Assembly: GCF_001269925.1 (NCBI RefSeq)
Contig: NZ_LHVO01000053.1
Coordinates: 62,001-126,000, forward strand
Direction: 5' to 3'
Length of the DNA stretch: 64,000 nt
From: Pseudomonas sp. MIACH
GTDB taxonomy: Bacteria > Pseudomonadota > Gammaproteobacteria > Pseudomonadales > Pseudomonadaceae
Positions 9,670 to 17,727 of this stretch are shown in pieces; the first letter of the stretch is position 1, and each line of letters opens with the position of its first letter. The translations under genes and the position numbers were made by a program. Below the pieces are notes generated by a model, which was given only the letters and a program-made list of their open reading frames with translations, ran no database searches and was not told the origin of the DNA.

Positions 9670-9703
9670 CGAAACTCGATTAAAACTGTGGGAGGGGCGG
9701 TCT

Positions 9704-10246
9704 TTAGAGACCTTTCAGGTCCCGCTCCTCAATCGGCCGGCTCTGGCGCAAGCGCTTGCCGCCCAGCACCACCCAGTCGATCAGGCGGAACAGGCACTCC
9801 AGGCCGAACGACAGCAGCATCGCCCCGCCCAGGCCCCAGCCCATTGCTTCGGGGGTGAGCAGGATTTGGTAGCTGTAGCCGTTCCAGGTCTCCAGGCGAA
9901 TATCCGGGTCGGCGGCCACCGCCACTTGCAGGGCGCGGATGTACCACGGCCCTTGCATGGCCTGGAATTGCTTGTCCAACGCCACCTGGCGGTCAAGCAT
10001 CGCGCCCAGGCTGTTGGCGTCGCTCTGGAACACCGGGTCATCGCTGGCGCGGTAATGCGCCACCAAGGCCTTCAAGTCACCGTTGAAGAACTGCCGCGCG
10101 GTGGTTTCAAACCCGCTCAGGCCGGTCTGCGCCTCGATCAGGTGGGCTTCGACGCGCTTGGCGTAGTCGTTGATAAACCCCGGCACTTGCACGCCGACCA
10201 ACAGGCCAATGGCAAACAGCACCAACCGCAGATAGCTCAGCAACAT
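9704..10246 (-). CDS. DUF2937-family membrane protein
   Basis: A 180-residue protein with an N-terminal transmembrane helix (LVLFAIGLLVGVQVPGF), a soluble middle and a C-terminal hydrophobic helix (GGAMLLSFGLECLFRLIDWV), a layout matching DUF2937 proteins. ATG 10246 is chosen because AAGGAT precedes it and the helix starts there. It begins 11 bp after the glutamine amidotransferase gene ends, so the two are likely cotranscribed. Function unknown. Confidence 0.65.
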   Translation of the reverse strand: MLLSYLRLVLFAIGLLVGVQVPGFINDYAKRVEAHLIEAQTGLSGFETTARQFFNGDLKALVAHYRASDDPVFQSDANSLGAMLDRQVALDKQFQAMQGPWYIRALQVAVAADPDIRLETWNGYSYQILLTPEAMGWGLGGAMLLSFGLECLFRLIDWVVLGGKRLRQSRPIEERDLKGL

Positions 10247-10257
10247 GGTCGATATCC

Positions 10258-11034
10258 TTACTCGGTAACGCCCTGGCTGACGCATTCACCGCGTCGCCAC
10301 AGGCTCCATTGGCCCGGTTCGTAGCGGGTCCAGTTTTCGTTGTCGGTCAACGGTTCGGTGGCAATCACCGTCACCACATCGTTGGGGGTGGTTTCGGCCT
10401 GAAAATCGACGATCACGTCGACGTCTTTCAGGCGCGCCGGGCCAAACGGTGCACGCCGGGTGATTTGCGCCAATTTGGTCGAGCAATAGCAAAACAGCCA
10501 GTCGCCATCGCTGAGCAGGCAGTTAAACACGCCTTTGCTGCGGTATTCGGCACAGGCGGCGATCAGGTCCGGCAGCATCTGTTCGATGTCCACCGGCTCG
10601 GGGAAGGCTTCGCGCACGCGGTTGAGCAAGTCGCAAAAGGCCGCTTCGCTGTCGGTATCGCCGACCGGACGGTAGAAGGTGGCGCGAGGGGTGAAGTCCG
10701 CCAGTTGGCCGTTGTGGGCGAAACACCAGTTGCGGCCCCACAGTTCGCGCACGAACGGGTGGGTGTTGGCCAGGCTCACCTTGCCGACGTTGGCCTGGCG
10801 GATATGCCCGATCACCACTTCACTCTTGATGGGATAACGCTGCACCAGCAGGGCAACTTCCGACTCGCTGCTCGCGGCCGGGTCCTGGAACAGGCGCAGG
10901 CCACGACCTTCGTAGAACGCGATGCCCCAACCGTCGCGGTGGGGACCGGTGCGCCCACCACGCTGCATCAGCCCGGTAAAGCTGAACACGATATCGGTGG
11001 GGACGTTGGCACTCATGCCCAATAATTCACACAT
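10258..11034 (-). CDS. Class II glutamine amidotransferase (YafJ-like)
   Basis: A 258-residue Ntn-type amidotransferase domain with no synthase domain attached. The catalytic Cys is residue 2 (MCELLGMS), exposed after removal of Met1. The GHIRQANVG and [11 protein letters not shown] motifs belong to the glutamine site. E. coli YafJ has the same stand-alone layout; the acceptor is unknown. It precedes the DUF2937 gene in a short minus-strand operon. Confidence 0.85.
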   Translation of the reverse strand: MCELLGMSANVPTDIVFSFTGLMQRGGRTGPHRDGWGIAFYEGRGLRLFQDPAASSESEVALLVQRYPIKSEVVIGHIRQANVGKVSLANTHPFVRELWGRNWCFAHNGQLADFTPRATFYRPVGDTDSEAAFCDLLNRVREAFPEPVDIEQMLPDLIAACAEYRSKGVFNCLLSDGDWLFCYCSTKLAQITRRAPFGPARLKDVDVIVDFQAETTPNDVVTVIATEPLTDNENWTRYEPGQWSLWRRGECVSQGVTE

Positions 11035-11064
11035 GCCAGGGCTCTCGCTGCAGGGCGGACAACG

Positions 11065-11523
11065 TTAAAGGCGCGGTTCGACCCGCATACCGCTCACCGG
11101 TGCAGGACGGCGGAAAGGCTCATCGTCTTCGTCCACAGGCTCGGCGGCCAAGGCGGCATCGGTGGCGGCCTTGCGCTCACGGCGGGCGTTGGCCGCGCGC
11201 TCGATGGGCCAGCGGATCAACACAAACACGATGTACACGCCAAAGGCGATCAGGGTGTACATGAACAAATCGGAAATGGCCCGCCAGGCGTTATTGCCGA
11301 CCTTGAGCACCAGGTCCAGGGCGGTGATGGCCACGGCCGGCGCGAACTGAGTCTTGACCGGATCGACGATGGTCGGGCTCAACAGCAGCACCGCCATCAG
11401 CAATTGCAGCGGCTCGCGCAGCCAGCGCCAGATCCAGCGGGTCATGCGCCACCACACCAACAGGCAGCCCAAAGCGGCGAAGGCGTATAGGCCCCAAGCG
11501 GTCAGATAGTCGTTCTCGGTCAT
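11065..11523 (-). CDS. Small multi-pass membrane protein
   Basis: A 152-residue protein with about three hydrophobic segments (WGLYAFAALGCLLVWW, LLMAVLLLSPTIV, LFMYTLIAFGVYIVFVLI) and a charged cytoplasmic tail rich in Arg, Ala and Glu. The start at 11523 or 11532 is uncertain, because neither ATG has a convincing ribosome-binding site. It is divergent from the oligopeptidase B gene and lies 30 bp upstream of the amidotransferase gene. Conserved-hypothetical in type; no function can be assigned. Confidence 0.65.
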   Translation of the reverse strand: MTENDYLTAWGLYAFAALGCLLVWWRMTRWIWRWLREPLQLLMAVLLLSPTIVDPVKTQFAPAVAITALDLVLKVGNNAWRAISDLFMYTLIAFGVYIVFVLIRWPIERAANARRERKAATDAALAAEPVDEDDEPFRRPAPVSGMRVEPRL

Positions 11524-11622
11524 GGTGTCCATGGCAAGGTAGGCAAACAGGCGGCTATGATAACGGCTTTTGCGTGTCGCGGCTGCAATGCCTGCCACCT
11601 TCCGCCAGACAGAGAGTGCTCC

Positions 11623-13665
11623 ATGCCTTCATCGACCGCCCCGATTGCCCGTAAAGCCCCAGGCCAGGACCCCTACGCCTGGCTGCAAGAGCGCGACAGT
11701 GTTGAAGTGCTTGATTACCTCAAGGCCGAAAACGCCTTTCAGGAAGCGCAACTCGCAGACCAGCAGGCCCTGCGCGAAACCCTGTTCGAGGAGATCAAGG
11801 GCCGCATTCTCGAAACCGACTTGTCCCTGCCCTCCCCCTGGGGTCCGTACCTGTATTACACGCGCACCACCGCCGGCGACGAATACGCCCGCCACTACCG
11901 CTGCCGCCGCCCGGCCGACGACAGCAACCAGGTGGACGACAGCAGCGAAGAGCTGTTGCTGGACCCGAACGTATTGGCCAACGGCGGCTTCTTTTCCCTC
12001 GGCGCGTTCAGCATCAGCCCCGACCACCAGCGTTTGGCCTACAGCCTCGACACCAGTGGCGAAGAGATCTACACCCTGTTCGTGAAGGAATTGGCCACCG
12101 ACAAAGTCAGCGAACTGGCATTCGAGAACTGCGACGGCAGCATGACCTGGGCCAATGACAGCCTGACACTGTTCTTCGGCGAGCTGGACGACACCCACCG
12201 TCCGCACAAGCTGTATCGCTACCGCCTGGATGGCACGGCGGCGCAGGAAGTGTTCCACGAGCCGGACGGACGTTTCTTCCTGCACTGCTACCGCTCCAGC
12301 TCCGAGCGCCAGCTGCTGTTGGCTTTGGGCAGCAAGACCACCAGCGAAATCTGGGCGCTGGACGCCAACCAGCCGCACCTGGACTTCACCTGCCTGGCAC
12401 CGCGGGTCGAGGACCATGAATACGATGTCGACCACGGCCAACTGAATGGCGCGTGGACTTGGTTTATCCGCAGCAACCGTGATGGCATCAACTACGCCCT
12501 GTTTGTGGCTACCGACATTGGCGACGTGCCGACCGAGGATGAGTGGCAGAACCTGATCCCCCACAGCGACGAGGTGATGCTCGACGGCGTCAGCCTGAAC
12601 GTCAGCGCCATGACCCTGAGCCTGCGCATCGGCGGCCTGCCGGTGATCGAAGTGCACCCCCAAGGCATGCCGGCCTATCGCGTGGAGTTACCCGACGCCG
12701 CCTACAGCCTCTACGTCCAGAACAGCCTGGAATTCGTCAGCGACAAGATCCGCCTGCGCTACGAAGCCCTGAACCGCCCGGCCCAGGTACGCCAGCTGGA
12801 ACTGGCCAGCGGCGCGCAGCAGGTGCTCAAGGAAACTCCGGTACTCGGCGTGTTCAATGCCGATGACTACGTCAGCCAGCGCCTGTGGGCTACGTCCGTC
12901 GATGGCACCCAGGTGCCGATCAGCCTGGTGGTCAAGCGCGACCAGCTCGGCAAACCGACGCCCCTGTACCTGTATGGCTACGGTGCTTACGGCCAAAGCC
13001 TCGACCCGTGGTTCTCCCACGCACGCCTGAGCCTGCTGGACCGTGGCGTGGCCTTCGCCATTGCGCACGTGCGCGGCGGTGGCGAACTGGGTGAAGCCTG
13101 GTATCGCAATGGCAAGCAGGAACACAAGCAGAACACTTTCAGCGACTTTATCGCCTGTGCCGAGCACCTGATCGCCGAAGGCCTGACCACCTCCAAGCAA
13201 CTGGCCATCAGCGGCGGCAGTGCCGGCGGCCTGTTGATCGGCGCGGTGCTCAACCAGCGTCCGGCGCTGTTCCAGGCAGCGATTGCCGAAGTGCCGTTTG
13301 TCGACGTGCTCAACACTATGCTCGACCCGGAATTGCCGCTGACCATCACCGAGTACGACGAGTGGGGCAACCCCGAAGAGCCCGAAGTGTATGAACGCAT
13401 CAAGGCCTACGCGCCGTACGAAAACGTCAGCGCCCAGGCCTACCCGGCCACGCTGGTGATCGCCGGCTACAACGACAGCCGTGTGCAGTACTGGGAAGCG
13501 GCCAAGTGGGTGGCCAAGTTGCGCGACACCAAGACGGACGACAACCTGCTGTTGCTCAAGACCGAACTGGGTGCCGGCCACGGCGGGATGAGCGGTCGCT
13601 ACCAGGGATTACGTGACGTAGCACTCGAATATGCATTTGTGTTCAAGGCGCTGGGGCTGATTTAA
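11623..13665 (+). CDS. ptrB: Oligopeptidase B (S9A serine peptidase)
   Basis: A 680-residue prolyl-oligopeptidase-family enzyme, the normal length for oligopeptidase B, which cleaves short peptides after Arg or Lys in the cytoplasm. It has an N-terminal beta-propeller region (about residues 70-400) and a C-terminal alpha/beta-hydrolase domain. The nucleophile Ser lies in SGGSAGGLL, the acid Asp in AGYNDSRVQYW and the His in LGAGHGGMSGR. ATG 11623 gives the canonical N-terminus running into GQDPYAWL. A near-perfect hairpin follows the gene. Confidence 0.92.
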   Translation: MPSSTAPIARKAPGQDPYAWLQERDSVEVLDYLKAENAFQEAQLADQQALRETLFEEIKGRILETDLSLPSPWGPYLYYTRTTAGDEYARHYRCRRPADDSNQVDDSSEELLLDPNVLANGGFFSLGAFSISPDHQRLAYSLDTSGEEIYTLFVKELATDKVSELAFENCDGSMTWANDSLTLFFGELDDTHRPHKLYRYRLDGTAAQEVFHEPDGRFFLHCYRSSSERQLLLALGSKTTSEIWALDANQPHLDFTCLAPRVEDHEYDVDHGQLNGAWTWFIRSNRDGINYALFVATDIGDVPTEDEWQNLIPHSDEVMLDGVSLNVSAMTLSLRIGGLPVIEVHPQGMPAYRVELPDAAYSLYVQNSLEFVSDKIRLRYEALNRPAQVRQLELASGAQQVLKETPVLGVFNADDYVSQRLWATSVDGTQVPISLVVKRDQLGKPTPLYLYGYGAYGQSLDPWFSHARLSLLDRGVAFAIAHVRGGGELGEAWYRNGKQEHKQNTFSDFIACAEHLIAEGLTTSKQLAISGGSAGGLLIGAVLNQRPALFQAAIAEVPFVDVLNTMLDPELPLTITEYDEWGNPEEPEVYERIKAYAPYENVSAQAYPATLVIAGYNDSRVQYWEAAKWVAKLRDTKTDDNLLLLKTELGAGHGGMSGRYQGLRDVALEYAFVFKALGLI

Positions 13666-13677
13666 GGAACTTAGCGG

Positions 13678-13705
13678 GGCGGCCCTGTCTGAACACAGGA
13701 CCGCC
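13678..13705. terminator. Hairpin after oligopeptidase B gene
   Basis: GGCGGCCCTGT (13678-13688) pairs with ACAGGACCGCC (13695-13705) with one mismatch and a 6-base loop, 12 bases past the stop codon. It lacks a U-run, so terminator activity is plausible but unproven. Confidence 0.45.
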
Positions 13706-13733
13706 TCCTGATTGATGGACCAAGATTGCAGCC

Positions 13734-14207
13734 ATGGCACTACCGACCCTGATGAATACCGAAATTCGCGACATGCTGATGGACTGCGGCCTGTTCGACC
13801 CGTTGTTGCCGGAAGATTTTCATGTGGCCGCAGGCTATTTCAATATCAGCAGCATTGCCGAGGGCGAGGTGATTTTCCTCGAGGGCGATGCCGGCACCTT
13901 CATGTGCATCATCCACAGCGGTCAGGTGGCGGTGCAGAAAACCAACCACACCGGCCAGCGCCTGACCATCGCCACCCTGCGCAGCGGCCGGGCCTTTGGT
14001 GAGATGGCGGTGCTTGACGGCGAGCGGCGCTCCGCCAGTTGCGTGGCCGCCAGTGACTGTGTGCTGTTGAACCTGGGCAAGGACGCGCTGGAAAAGATGC
14101 TCAATGAAACGCCGCGTGTGGCGGCAAAGATCATCCGCGCAATCGCCATCGCGTTGTCCAAGCGCCTGCGCATGGCCGATGGGCAATTACTCTCCCAACA
14201 GTTCTAG
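13734..14207 (+). CDS. Cyclic-nucleotide-binding-domain protein without HTH
   Basis: A 157-residue protein that is essentially one cNMP-binding domain. The phosphate-binding cassette reads RAFGEMAVLDGERRSASCVA, very close to the canonical FGExALL-x(n)-RxAxV pattern, and the C-helix follows. There is no DNA-binding domain, so it is a stand-alone sensor rather than a CRP-type regulator. A second in-frame ATG at 13752 is an alternative start. Its 3' end overlaps the convergent gene at 14204 by four bases. Confidence 0.8.
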   Translation: MALPTLMNTEIRDMLMDCGLFDPLLPEDFHVAAGYFNISSIAEGEVIFLEGDAGTFMCIIHSGQVAVQKTNHTGQRLTIATLRSGRAFGEMAVLDGERRSASCVAASDCVLLNLGKDALEKMLNETPRVAAKIIRAIAIALSKRLRMADGQLLSQQF

Positions 14208-14482
14208 CCGCCAGGCGTCTTTGGCTTACTGTCGTTCTGCTGCAGGCCGGGCACCGTCTGGTCCTTCGGCGGCGCTGGCAGCACGATGGGTGCCAGGGGT
14301 GGCGAGCCGTTGGTCTTGGGCACGACCGGTGGCGTGACTTGCGGGTAGAGCGTCGGCGTTGGAGTGCCCGGTGCGCCTGGGGTAGGTGCCGGCGCCACCG
14401 GTACGGTTTGCAACTCCTGAGCCTGCGCCGCACCCAATGCGAGCGCGCTCAACACAATGACCGTTAGAATGCTGCACTTCAT
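14204..14482 (-). CDS. Short secreted proline-rich protein
   Basis: A 92-residue protein with a Sec signal peptide (about residues 1-22, hydrophobic core ILTVIVLSALALGAAQA, cut after AQA). A low-complexity Pro/Thr/Val-rich mature part follows (PVAPAPTPGAPGTPTPT and so on). ATG 14482 is preceded by GGAG at seven bases; an in-frame ATG 12 bases upstream is less well placed. Probably periplasmic or envelope-associated. Function unknown. Confidence 0.6.
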   Translation of the reverse strand: MKCSILTVIVLSALALGAAQAQELQTVPVAPAPTPGAPGTPTPTLYPQVTPPVVPKTNGSPPLAPIVLPAPPKDQTVPGLQQNDSKPKTPGG

Positions 14483-14560
14483 CGATGGCTCCATGGCCTG
14501 ACCGGAATGTCGTAAGGCTACTCCCAACCGCGCAAGAATGCCCTTCCCAATGAGATTTCC

Positions 14561-15247
14561 ATGAAACGTTTCGTTCTGCTGGACACCACCCCGATCCCCG
14601 ACAACGGCGGTGCCTTGTGCCTGTTCGAATACGGTGAAGACTTTGTCATCAAGATCCAGGGCGGTGACGGCGGCCAGTTGATGAACACGCGCATGCACGG
14701 CTCCGAAGACGCACTCGCGGAAATCCCTTGCCGCAAGGTCGCGGGGCGGCCGGGTTCGCGGGTATTGATCGGCGGGTTGGGCATGGGCTTCACCTTGGCC
14801 TCGGCGCTCAAGCACCTGGGCAAGACCGCCGAAGTGGTGGTGGCGGAACTGGTGCCCGGTGTCGTGGAGTGGAACCGTGGGCCATTGGGGGAAAAGGCCG
14901 GCCGCCCACTGCTGGACCCGCGCACGGTGATCCGCATGGAAGACGTGGCCAAGGTGCTGCAGGCCGAGCCCCAGGGCTTTGACGCGATTATGCTCGACGT
15001 CGACAACGGTCCCGAAGGCCTTACGCAAAAGGCCAACAGCTGGCTCTATTCAGCCGGTGGCCTGGCCGCTTGCGCCAAGGCCTTGCGCCCCAAAGGCGTA
15101 CTGGCGGTATGGTCCGCCAGCGCCGACAAGCTGTTCAGCGACAAACTGCGCAAGGCCGGTTTCAAGGCCGAGGAAGTGCAGGTGTTTGCCCACGGCAACA
15201 AGGGCACCCGGCACACCATCTGGGTTGCGGAAAAGCTCAAGGGCTAA
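14561..15247 (+). CDS. Spermidine-synthase-like SAM-dependent methyltransferase-fold protein
   Basis: A 228-residue protein of the spermidine/spermine synthase superfamily. The nucleotide-binding motif is VLIGGLGMGFTLASAL, followed by VVVAELVPGVVEWNRG (acidic ribose-binding Glu) and FDAIMLDVDNGPEG. It lacks the longer N-terminal beta domain of true SpeE, and no polyamine genes are adjacent, so its substrate is uncertain. It is transcribed divergently from the proline-rich secreted protein. Confidence 0.7.
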   Translation: MKRFVLLDTTPIPDNGGALCLFEYGEDFVIKIQGGDGGQLMNTRMHGSEDALAEIPCRKVAGRPGSRVLIGGLGMGFTLASALKHLGKTAEVVVAELVPGVVEWNRGPLGEKAGRPLLDPRTVIRMEDVAKVLQAEPQGFDAIMLDVDNGPEGLTQKANSWLYSAGGLAACAKALRPKGVLAVWSASADKLFSDKLRKAGFKAEEVQVFAHGNKGTRHTIWVAEKLKG

Positions 15248-15266
15248 CCACTTCACCCCGCCTGTT

Positions 15267-15923
15267 TCACGCGAAGTGACACAGGCCGCGTACCTCCTGC
15301 TCGTTCAGCTCGCCTCGGCCTATATTTTTTTCCAAGGTAAAGCTTCCGTCTGCCATGACCTCAACGCCACTGGCGCCGGCAATGATGGTGGACACACCCG
15401 GAGTCTCCAATAACTCCAATAGGGGCTGACGTCCGCCGTGCTCTTGCTCCAGGCCCCTCCTCAATGCGGAATCCGTCTGAGCGTCCAGCCCTCCGACCCA
15501 AATCACCTTTGCGCCGCCGTCCAGGGATGGCTTGAGCGTATCGAAAAGCTTGTCGATATCCTCGGCATCCCGACAATGGCTCAGACTGCTCCCAGTCAGG
15601 TTCATCAACGTACGCATTTCGAAGGTGTTTCCATTCCAGTTCGAAAGCACTGCCAACGCCGAGGAGTAGGAGAGGTATTGTGTGGAGAGCGTCGAGTCGC
15701 CTCCATGGAGCGTCACAGAACGCCCCGTGTCGACCGAAACAGTTTTAGGTGGGGGCGACAGCGCTTTTTCCGATGATGCGCCGTGAACAGGCCGGAACAG
15801 GTCTCTCTCGCTATTGAGCGAGCTGAAGTCAATGGAACGTTTTGACGACGGGCGGTTGCCCTCGCTGGCAGGCATAGTCTGGCCTATTGGCAGCGTCGTG
15901 TTCGAAGGGGGGATAACGGGCAT
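15267..15923 (-). CDS. Hypothetical protein with Ser/Pro-rich N-terminus
   Basis: An unrecognised 218-residue protein. The first 70 or so residues are rich in Ser, Pro, Thr and Asn with no transmembrane segment or Sec signal. The remainder is mixed alpha/beta, with GAKVIWVGGLDAQTD and STIIAGASGVEVMADG. ATG 15923 is preceded by AAAGGT at six bases; a GTG codon lies just before it. A disordered polar N-terminus is a property of type III effectors, but nothing else here supports that. The region reads as less GC-rich than its neighbours. Confidence 0.5.
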   Translation of the reverse strand: MPVIPPSNTTLPIGQTMPASEGNRPSSKRSIDFSSLNSERDLFRPVHGASSEKALSPPPKTVSVDTGRSVTLHGGDSTLSTQYLSYSSALAVLSNWNGNTFEMRTLMNLTGSSLSHCRDAEDIDKLFDTLKPSLDGGAKVIWVGGLDAQTDSALRRGLEQEHGGRQPLLELLETPGVSTIIAGASGVEVMADGSFTLEKNIGRGELNEQEVRGLCHFA

Positions 15924-16136
15924 CACGTACCTTTACTATCTGCTGATCGGGGCGCTCGATACTACACAAAGTTTGAGTGCTGACGGCCGCGCTGGCGCAG
16001 GCATTGGTGTACCGATTGTTTCAGGGCAAAGCACAATCGTGAACTGCGCAGACGGTGCTTAAAAAGCCGCAGCCAATTGCACGGCCAACGGCTAGAATCA
16101 ACCACATCCGTGACCACCAAATAGCCAGGAGCCATG

Positions 16137-16511
16137 ATGAGCTCGACCAACCCGCCCTCCCACACCGCCAAGCTGGACCGCATCCTTGCCGATGCCCAGC
16201 GCGACCGGGAAATGGGCTACCGCGACAAAGCCCTGAAGATGTACCCCCACGTGTGCGGCCGCTGCGCCCGCGAATTCGCCGGCAAGCGCTTGAGTGAACT
16301 GACGGTACACCACCGTAACCACAATCATGATGACAATCCCCAGGATGGCTCGAACTGGGAGTTGCTGTGCCTGTACTGCCACGACAACGAACACTCGCGC
16401 TACACCGACCAGCAGTACTTCGGCGAAGGCTCCACCAGCAGCCCGACGATCGCCAAGGCCACGCATAACCCGTTTGCGGCGTTGGCGGGGCTGATGAAGA
16501 AAGACGACTGA
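16137..16511 (+). CDS. yajD: YajD-family HNH nuclease
   Basis: A 124-residue protein with an HNH fold. The first zinc pair is HVCGRCARE, the catalytic segment is LTVHHRNHNHDDNPQDGSNWELLC and the second zinc pair is CLYCHDNEH. This is the layout of E. coli YajD, whose biological role is not established. ATG 16137 is preferred over ATG 16134 because AGGAG stands five bases before it. A REP doublet follows the gene. Confidence 0.85.
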   Translation: MSSTNPPSHTAKLDRILADAQRDREMGYRDKALKMYPHVCGRCAREFAGKRLSELTVHHRNHNHDDNPQDGSNWELLCLYCHDNEHSRYTDQQYFGEGSTSSPTIAKATHNPFAALAGLMKKDD

Positions 16512-16536
16512 AGATTGTCGTCGCCTGTCATGGCCT

Positions 16537-16611
16537 CATCGGGAGCAAGCCCCCTCCCACATTTTGAGTTGTGAACACTTTCAAATGTGGGAGGGGGCTT
16601 GCTCCCGATAG
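16537..16611. repeat. REP doublet (REPIN), GGGAGGGGGCTTGC family
   Basis: Two inverted copies at 16537-16564 and 16583-16611 are separated by an 18-bp spacer. Their mutual orientation is opposite to that of the doublets at 69 and 33643, with the AATGTGGG ends facing inward. Confidence 0.85.
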
Positions 16612-16679
16612 CGTTAGCCCAAGCAATACATCACCTTCAAGCCGTATAATCGCCGTTTTTCTCCAAGGCACCCTTCCCC

Positions 16680-17147
16680 GTGGGCAATAAACGCTACAGC
16701 TGCATCGGTCTGTATAACCCCAAATCCCCCGAAAACGTTGGTTCGGTCATGCGTGCCGCCGGCTGCTACGGCGTGGCCTCGGTGTTCTACACCGGCGTGC
16801 GTTACGAGCGCGCGCGGGATTTCATCACCGACACCAAGAAGGTCCACCACGACATTCCGCTGATCGGCATCGATGACCTGAAGAAGATCCTGCCCCTGGG
16901 CTGCATCCCGGTCGCGGTGGAACTGGTGGAAGGCGCCCGTCCGCTGCCCGAATACACCCACCCCGACCGCGCGCTGTATATCTTCGGCCCTGAAGACGGG
17001 TCGCTGGATAAAGACATCCGCGATTGGTGCGAAGACGTCGTGTACATCCCGACCACTGGCTGCATGAACCTTGCTGCAACCGTCAACGTGGTGCTCTACG
17101 ACCGCCTGGCCAAGGGCAACAACACCCGCTCGGGCCCCAAGTACTGA
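16680..17147 (+). CDS. SpoU/TrmH-family RNA 2'-O-methyltransferase
   Basis: A 155-residue SPOUT methyltransferase, short like TrmL-type enzymes. The N-terminal IGLYNPKSPENVGSVMRAAG holds the catalytic Asn/Arg region, followed by LYIFGPEDGSL (motif 2) and IPTTGCMNLAATVNVVLYD (motif 3, forming the SAM knot). The start is a GTG at 16680, with AAGG about ten bases upstream; no ATG gives the full first strand. The RNA target is unknown. Confidence 0.85.
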   Translation: MGNKRYSCIGLYNPKSPENVGSVMRAAGCYGVASVFYTGVRYERARDFITDTKKVHHDIPLIGIDDLKKILPLGCIPVAVELVEGARPLPEYTHPDRALYIFGPEDGSLDKDIRDWCEDVVYIPTTGCMNLAATVNVVLYDRLAKGNNTRSGPKY

Positions 17148-17214
17148 TTTTTTGGGAACATCCGGCGCCTGCGCGCAGTCATCTGCAGACACTTGCCCTT
17201 GTTGGAGACAGATC

Positions 17215-17565
17215 ATGAGCGACAGCAAAACCTTGCGACCTATCATCGAACACACCCCCTACCAAACCCAGCCTACCCAGAACGTGCATGGCTGGGAACG
17301 CATCGGCTCAGTGGCCGGTGGCGTAATGATGGTGGGCAAAGGCCTGCGCCGTGGCGGGATTTTCGGCCTGATTCAGGTAGCGATCGGCGGTGTGGCACTG
17401 GCACGCGGCTTTACCGGGCACAGTGCGTTTAAAGACAAGCTGGAACAGGGCCGCCAGGAAATGAACAGCGTGCGCACGAAGATCGAGCGTGCCGGTGCAG
17501 AACTGAAAAACCTGAAGACCAAGGCGGAAGTGGCGGCTGAGAAAGCGGTTAAAACCACCGGTTAG
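17215..17565 (+). CDS. DUF2892-like small membrane protein with coiled-coil tail
   Basis: A 116-residue protein with a central hydrophobic hairpin (about residues 28-65: GSVAGGVMMVGKGLRRGG, then IFGLIQVAIGGVALARGF) resembling YgaP-type DUF2892 domains. A charged heptad-like C-terminal helix (residues 70-112) follows. GGAG precedes the ATG. It lies 67 bp after the methyltransferase gene. Function unknown. Confidence 0.65.
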   Translation: MSDSKTLRPIIEHTPYQTQPTQNVHGWERIGSVAGGVMMVGKGLRRGGIFGLIQVAIGGVALARGFTGHSAFKDKLEQGRQEMNSVRTKIERAGAELKNLKTKAEVAAEKAVKTTG

Positions 17566-17577
17566 ATTCAGCTTTTT

Positions 17578-17675
17578 GTAGGGGCGAGCTTGCTCGCGAA
17601 AAACTCACAGGCGCCGCGTTCATTCAGGAAGCACGCGTTATCGTTGACGTTTTTCGCGAGCAAGCTCGCTCCTAC
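17578..17675. repeat. REP doublet, GCGAGCTTGCTCGCG family
   Basis: Inverted units GTAGGGGCGAGCTTGCTCGC (from 17578) and its near complement ending at 17675 flank a 50-bp spacer. This family differs from the GGGAGGGGGCTTGC one. A partial copy of the latter follows at about 17685-17705. Confidence 0.8.
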
Positions 17676-17727
17676 ATGGCATTAGGGCAAGCCCCCTCCC
17701 ACCTTTTGTTTTGTGTATGGCGAGGGC

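Noticed and set aside
15267-15923. Type III effector
   Set aside because: Only the polar N-terminus fits; no chaperone, secretion genes or hrp-type promoter were seen nearby.
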